Shown piece after piece: positions 61,601 to 64,000 of a DNA stretch of 64,000 nucleotides. The notes beneath the pieces are model-generated. The model saw only the letters and a program-made list of their open reading frames with translations. It had not been told where the DNA came from and did no database searches. The first letter of the stretch is position 1, and each line of letters begins with the position of its first letter. Source of the stretch: Ilyonectria destructans (Eukaryota; Ascomycota; Sordariomycetes; Hypocreales; Nectriaceae); assembly GCA_020740775.1 (NCBI GenBank), contig JAHEWK010000006.1, positions 372,001 to 436,000 of the forward strand, given 5' to 3'. The position numbers and the translations under genes were made by a program.

Positions 61601-64000
61601 TAATTTAATTACTATTTCTATTAATCTTTCTTTTCTATTTTCTATTTAGCTCTTTAGAAGAAAGTCTATTTTCTCTACTATAGTAATTAAGCAGTTTTTA
61701 ATTACAGCCTTAATAATCTTTCCAGTTATATATAGCAGTAAGATAGATCTATAGGCCTTAATAAAGTACTTTTTATTAGGTATTTTACCTACCTTAATAA
61801 GTATTATTACTATAATACTATAGTATTACTTAAGAAAGTAGCTTAATTAAAAACTAGCCTTAATTATTCTTATTATTACTGCTATAAAGTAGCTGCTATA
61901 TATCTTAAGGAGTTCTATAGAGATATTATTATTACTGGCTGCCTTCTATAACTCCATTTTAATAAGTATCTCTATAATTTCCTTATTATTATAATTCTAA
62001 TTTTAAGTTAGTTCTATTAGAAGGGGTAGTAATATAGAAGATAGTAGGATATTATTAAGGTCTACCTTAAAATTAAAAAAGAATCTCTCTATTAAAATTA
62101 CTATCTTCTTCTTATAGTTATCTATAGGTTAATTATCTGTATTTTTCTATAAGAAAGAGATCTTTATACTATCCTAAGGGAGGCTGCTATAAAAATAGAC
62201 TTACTATTTAATCTTCTAGAATATTATTAGACTTTTAGCTATCTTATAGAGGAAGAGTTACTATTTATTCTATTATATATTATTTATAGCTTAATTTTAT
62301 TAGTATTATAAAAGAAGAAGGTACTCTTACTCTATAATCTCTTTATATTATTAATAGTATTATTAGATTTATTTAATCTATTTAGTTACTTTCTGTACTT
62401 CTATATTTTACTACTTTTTAGACCTTTAGTATAGTTATTTTTACTGCAGTATTAACTTAATTACTATTAGTATAAAAGCTGCAGCTAGCTTTTTTATAGC
62501 TCTATTTAAATTATCTTTAGTCTTAATATTATTTTCTATTATATATAGCTAGAGGTTTACTTTAAGTTTAATATAATTTCAATTTATTACCTTTTAATTA
62601 AGTTAGTATAGAGTTTTATTAATATTATTAAATTTAAGTTAGATTGCCTTTTAGAGTAAAGTTAAATCTGTAATAATAATAAATTAGAATCTATAGTCTG
62701 AATTTTTAAGTTTTACCTCCCCTCTATATTCTACTTAAATTCCCTATAATATCCAGATAAAGTTAATTATACTATTTCTATAGCTTTAGTAGCCTCTTAT
62801 TGCTGTTCCTTTTAAAGTCAGTAGGTTTTAGAAATTTTCTGCTGCTGGCTTTATTACAGCCTTAATACCAGCTGAATTCCTATTGTATTTATTCTATATA
62901 GAGTAATATTAGTTAATATCCTCTATAATTATATATAGATAGCTTCTTATAAATACTGCAGTCTTTCTTATTAGCCCCCTTTAGCCTATTACTCCTCTTA
63001 AGCTGTATACCCCTATAATCCTTAAGTCTATAGCCTTAAGGATTAATTCTACTTAATTTTCTCCTACTACTGCTATTTAATTCTATATTTAATATCTCTT
63101 ATATATATATATTATTAAGTAGCTACTATAGTATACCATATAGTAATTACTAGTAGCTAGATAGACTAGTTATTCTATTTTTATATTTTAATATAGTTTC
63201 TATAGAAATATAATATTATATTATATACTATATTCTAGAGCTAGAAGTATTAATATAGCCTGCTTATTTATATTCTATTAGAGGATTATTAGTTCTATAT
63301 ACTTAAAGGGGGGTTTTAATTATAGCTAGAATTTACTTTAGCTTCTATAGATTAGCTTATTATTATTATTAAAATAGTATTTTACCTTCTTTAGAAAGCT
63401 CTCTTTATTACTATATCCTTAGGTAAGCTATTAGACCTTTAAGATACTACTATAATAGTATTTAGGCTTATTCTAATAACTTTTAATACTCTATCTATAT
63501 CTAAAGAGCAGCCTCTCTTCTAGTATATAAGAATTTAGAGTTTAAAGTCTTCTAGCTCCAGCCAGCTAGTAGTAGAGAGATTAGAGTATTACTATAGATT
63601 CTATTTATTCTTAAATTATTTAAGCCTATATAGATAGATTCTAATTACTTATTACTAGTAGCTATTAACTACTAGATATTAGTATAACTATATAGAGTAA
63701 TTACTCTAATATTTAAGGTATTTTACAGTTTTTATAGATATCAGTAGGTAGTTTTTCTCTCTATTAGAGTGGGCTGTAGTATTATAGCAGCTATAATAGG
63801 CTTTCTCTCTATAGAATCTGGCAATATATTCTATCTTATAGTACTTAAAGTATTACTTTAATTATAGTAATTTCTTAAAGAATTTACAGTCTATTATTAT
63901 TAATTTATAAATTAATCCTCTATTATATAGCTAGTTAGCTACTACTACTCTATTAACTACTAGAATTATTTTAATTCTTATTATAATATCTTTTTAGCTT
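58600..64000 (-). mobile_element. Degraded LINE (Tad1-like), minus strand, toward or past the right edge
   Basis: Read on the minus strand across stop codons, about 61,960 to 61,150 shows the order of a LINE reverse transcriptase. It starts with KEIIEILIKM near 61,980, then VGKIPNKKYFIKAYRSILLL (the GRPxxxRPIALL-type block) near 61,780, then ILFLIYIRILYKLL (the PQGSPLSPILFLxYI block) near 61,340, and IDFINNINLIA (the YxDDxxL block, DD lost) near 61,270. The sequence between 62,100 and 64,000 should be the upstream endonuclease part, and that below 61,000 the RNase H part, but I could not read these reliably. Stops are frequent, as expected after RIP. The exact ends are unknown. Confidence 0.65.
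58940..59200 (+). pseudogene. Possible plus-strand coding remnant
   Basis: One plus-strand frame, bridging TAG/TAA at likely Gln codons, reads VKRAV-QAINIAI-TPTNS then KEAIILIPPPKSTSLYKTSK. Its composition is protein-like (Pro/Ser-rich after a helix), as in many transposon gag or ORF1 proteins. It opposes the LINE strand and may be another inserted element. Weak evidence. Confidence 0.25.

Noticed and set aside
1..64000. tRNA or rRNA genes
   Set aside because: I saw no convincing A-box/B-box pair with a cloverleaf and no rRNA-like segment by eye. A covariance-model scan would be needed to exclude them.

Overview
The window looks like a chromosome segment of a filamentous ascomycete (Pezizomycotina). 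The genes have short introns (about 45-140 bp, GT-AG, one apparent GC-AG). The protein families are typical of that group: a highly reducing polyketide synthase, NmrA-like and berberine-bridge oxidoreductases, a collagen/WSC protein, and an ankyrin protein with a STAND-type N-terminus. The gene-bearing DNA is sharply separated from extremely AT-rich blocks of dead transposons. In those blocks the stop codons fall where CAA/CAG glutamine codons would be expected, which is the signature of repeat-induced point mutation (RIP). The species cannot be named from the sequence.

Left part (1-24,650) holds ordinary and decaying genes. They are a D-2-hydroxyacid dehydrogenase (2,346-3,571), a pogo-type transposase tail (about 4,244-4,615), an AT-rich block with repeat copy A, an NmrA-like reductase (6,499-7,447), a DsbA/FrnE-like protein (8,041-8,709), a hAT transposase relic (about 10,570-11,440), a frameshifted ankyrin gene (12,611-15,502), a small membrane protein (17,295-17,795), a collagen-like WSC protein (18,471-21,206) and a small secreted cysteine protein (23,389-23,778).

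Centre (26,982-44,954) is an 18-kb biosynthetic gene cluster enclosed on both sides by RIP-degraded repeats. It contains a 10-exon highly reducing PKS (KS-AT-DH-vestigial MT-ER-KR-ACP, about 2,448 aa, no release domain). Divergent to it is an alpha/beta hydrolase of the polyketide thiohydrolase/transferase type. Then come a short-chain dehydrogenase, a secreted bicovalent-FAD berberine-bridge oxidase and an 8-exon cytochrome P450. A plausible scheme (inference) is that the PKS builds a reduced, probably unmethylated chain, the hydrolase releases or transfers it, and the SDR, FAD oxidase and P450 tailor it. I see no transporter or transcription factor inside the island.

Right part (45,120-64,000) is almost entirely RIP-degraded transposon DNA. 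It holds repeat copy C, then a structurally complete but dead Ty3/Gypsy chromovirus (46,865-55,470) with two 434-bp LTRs, a polypurine tract, a perfect 5-bp target duplication, a chromodomain and a long antisense reading frame between pol and the 3' LTR. A degraded LINE lies on the minus strand (about 58,600-64,000) and runs toward or past the right edge.
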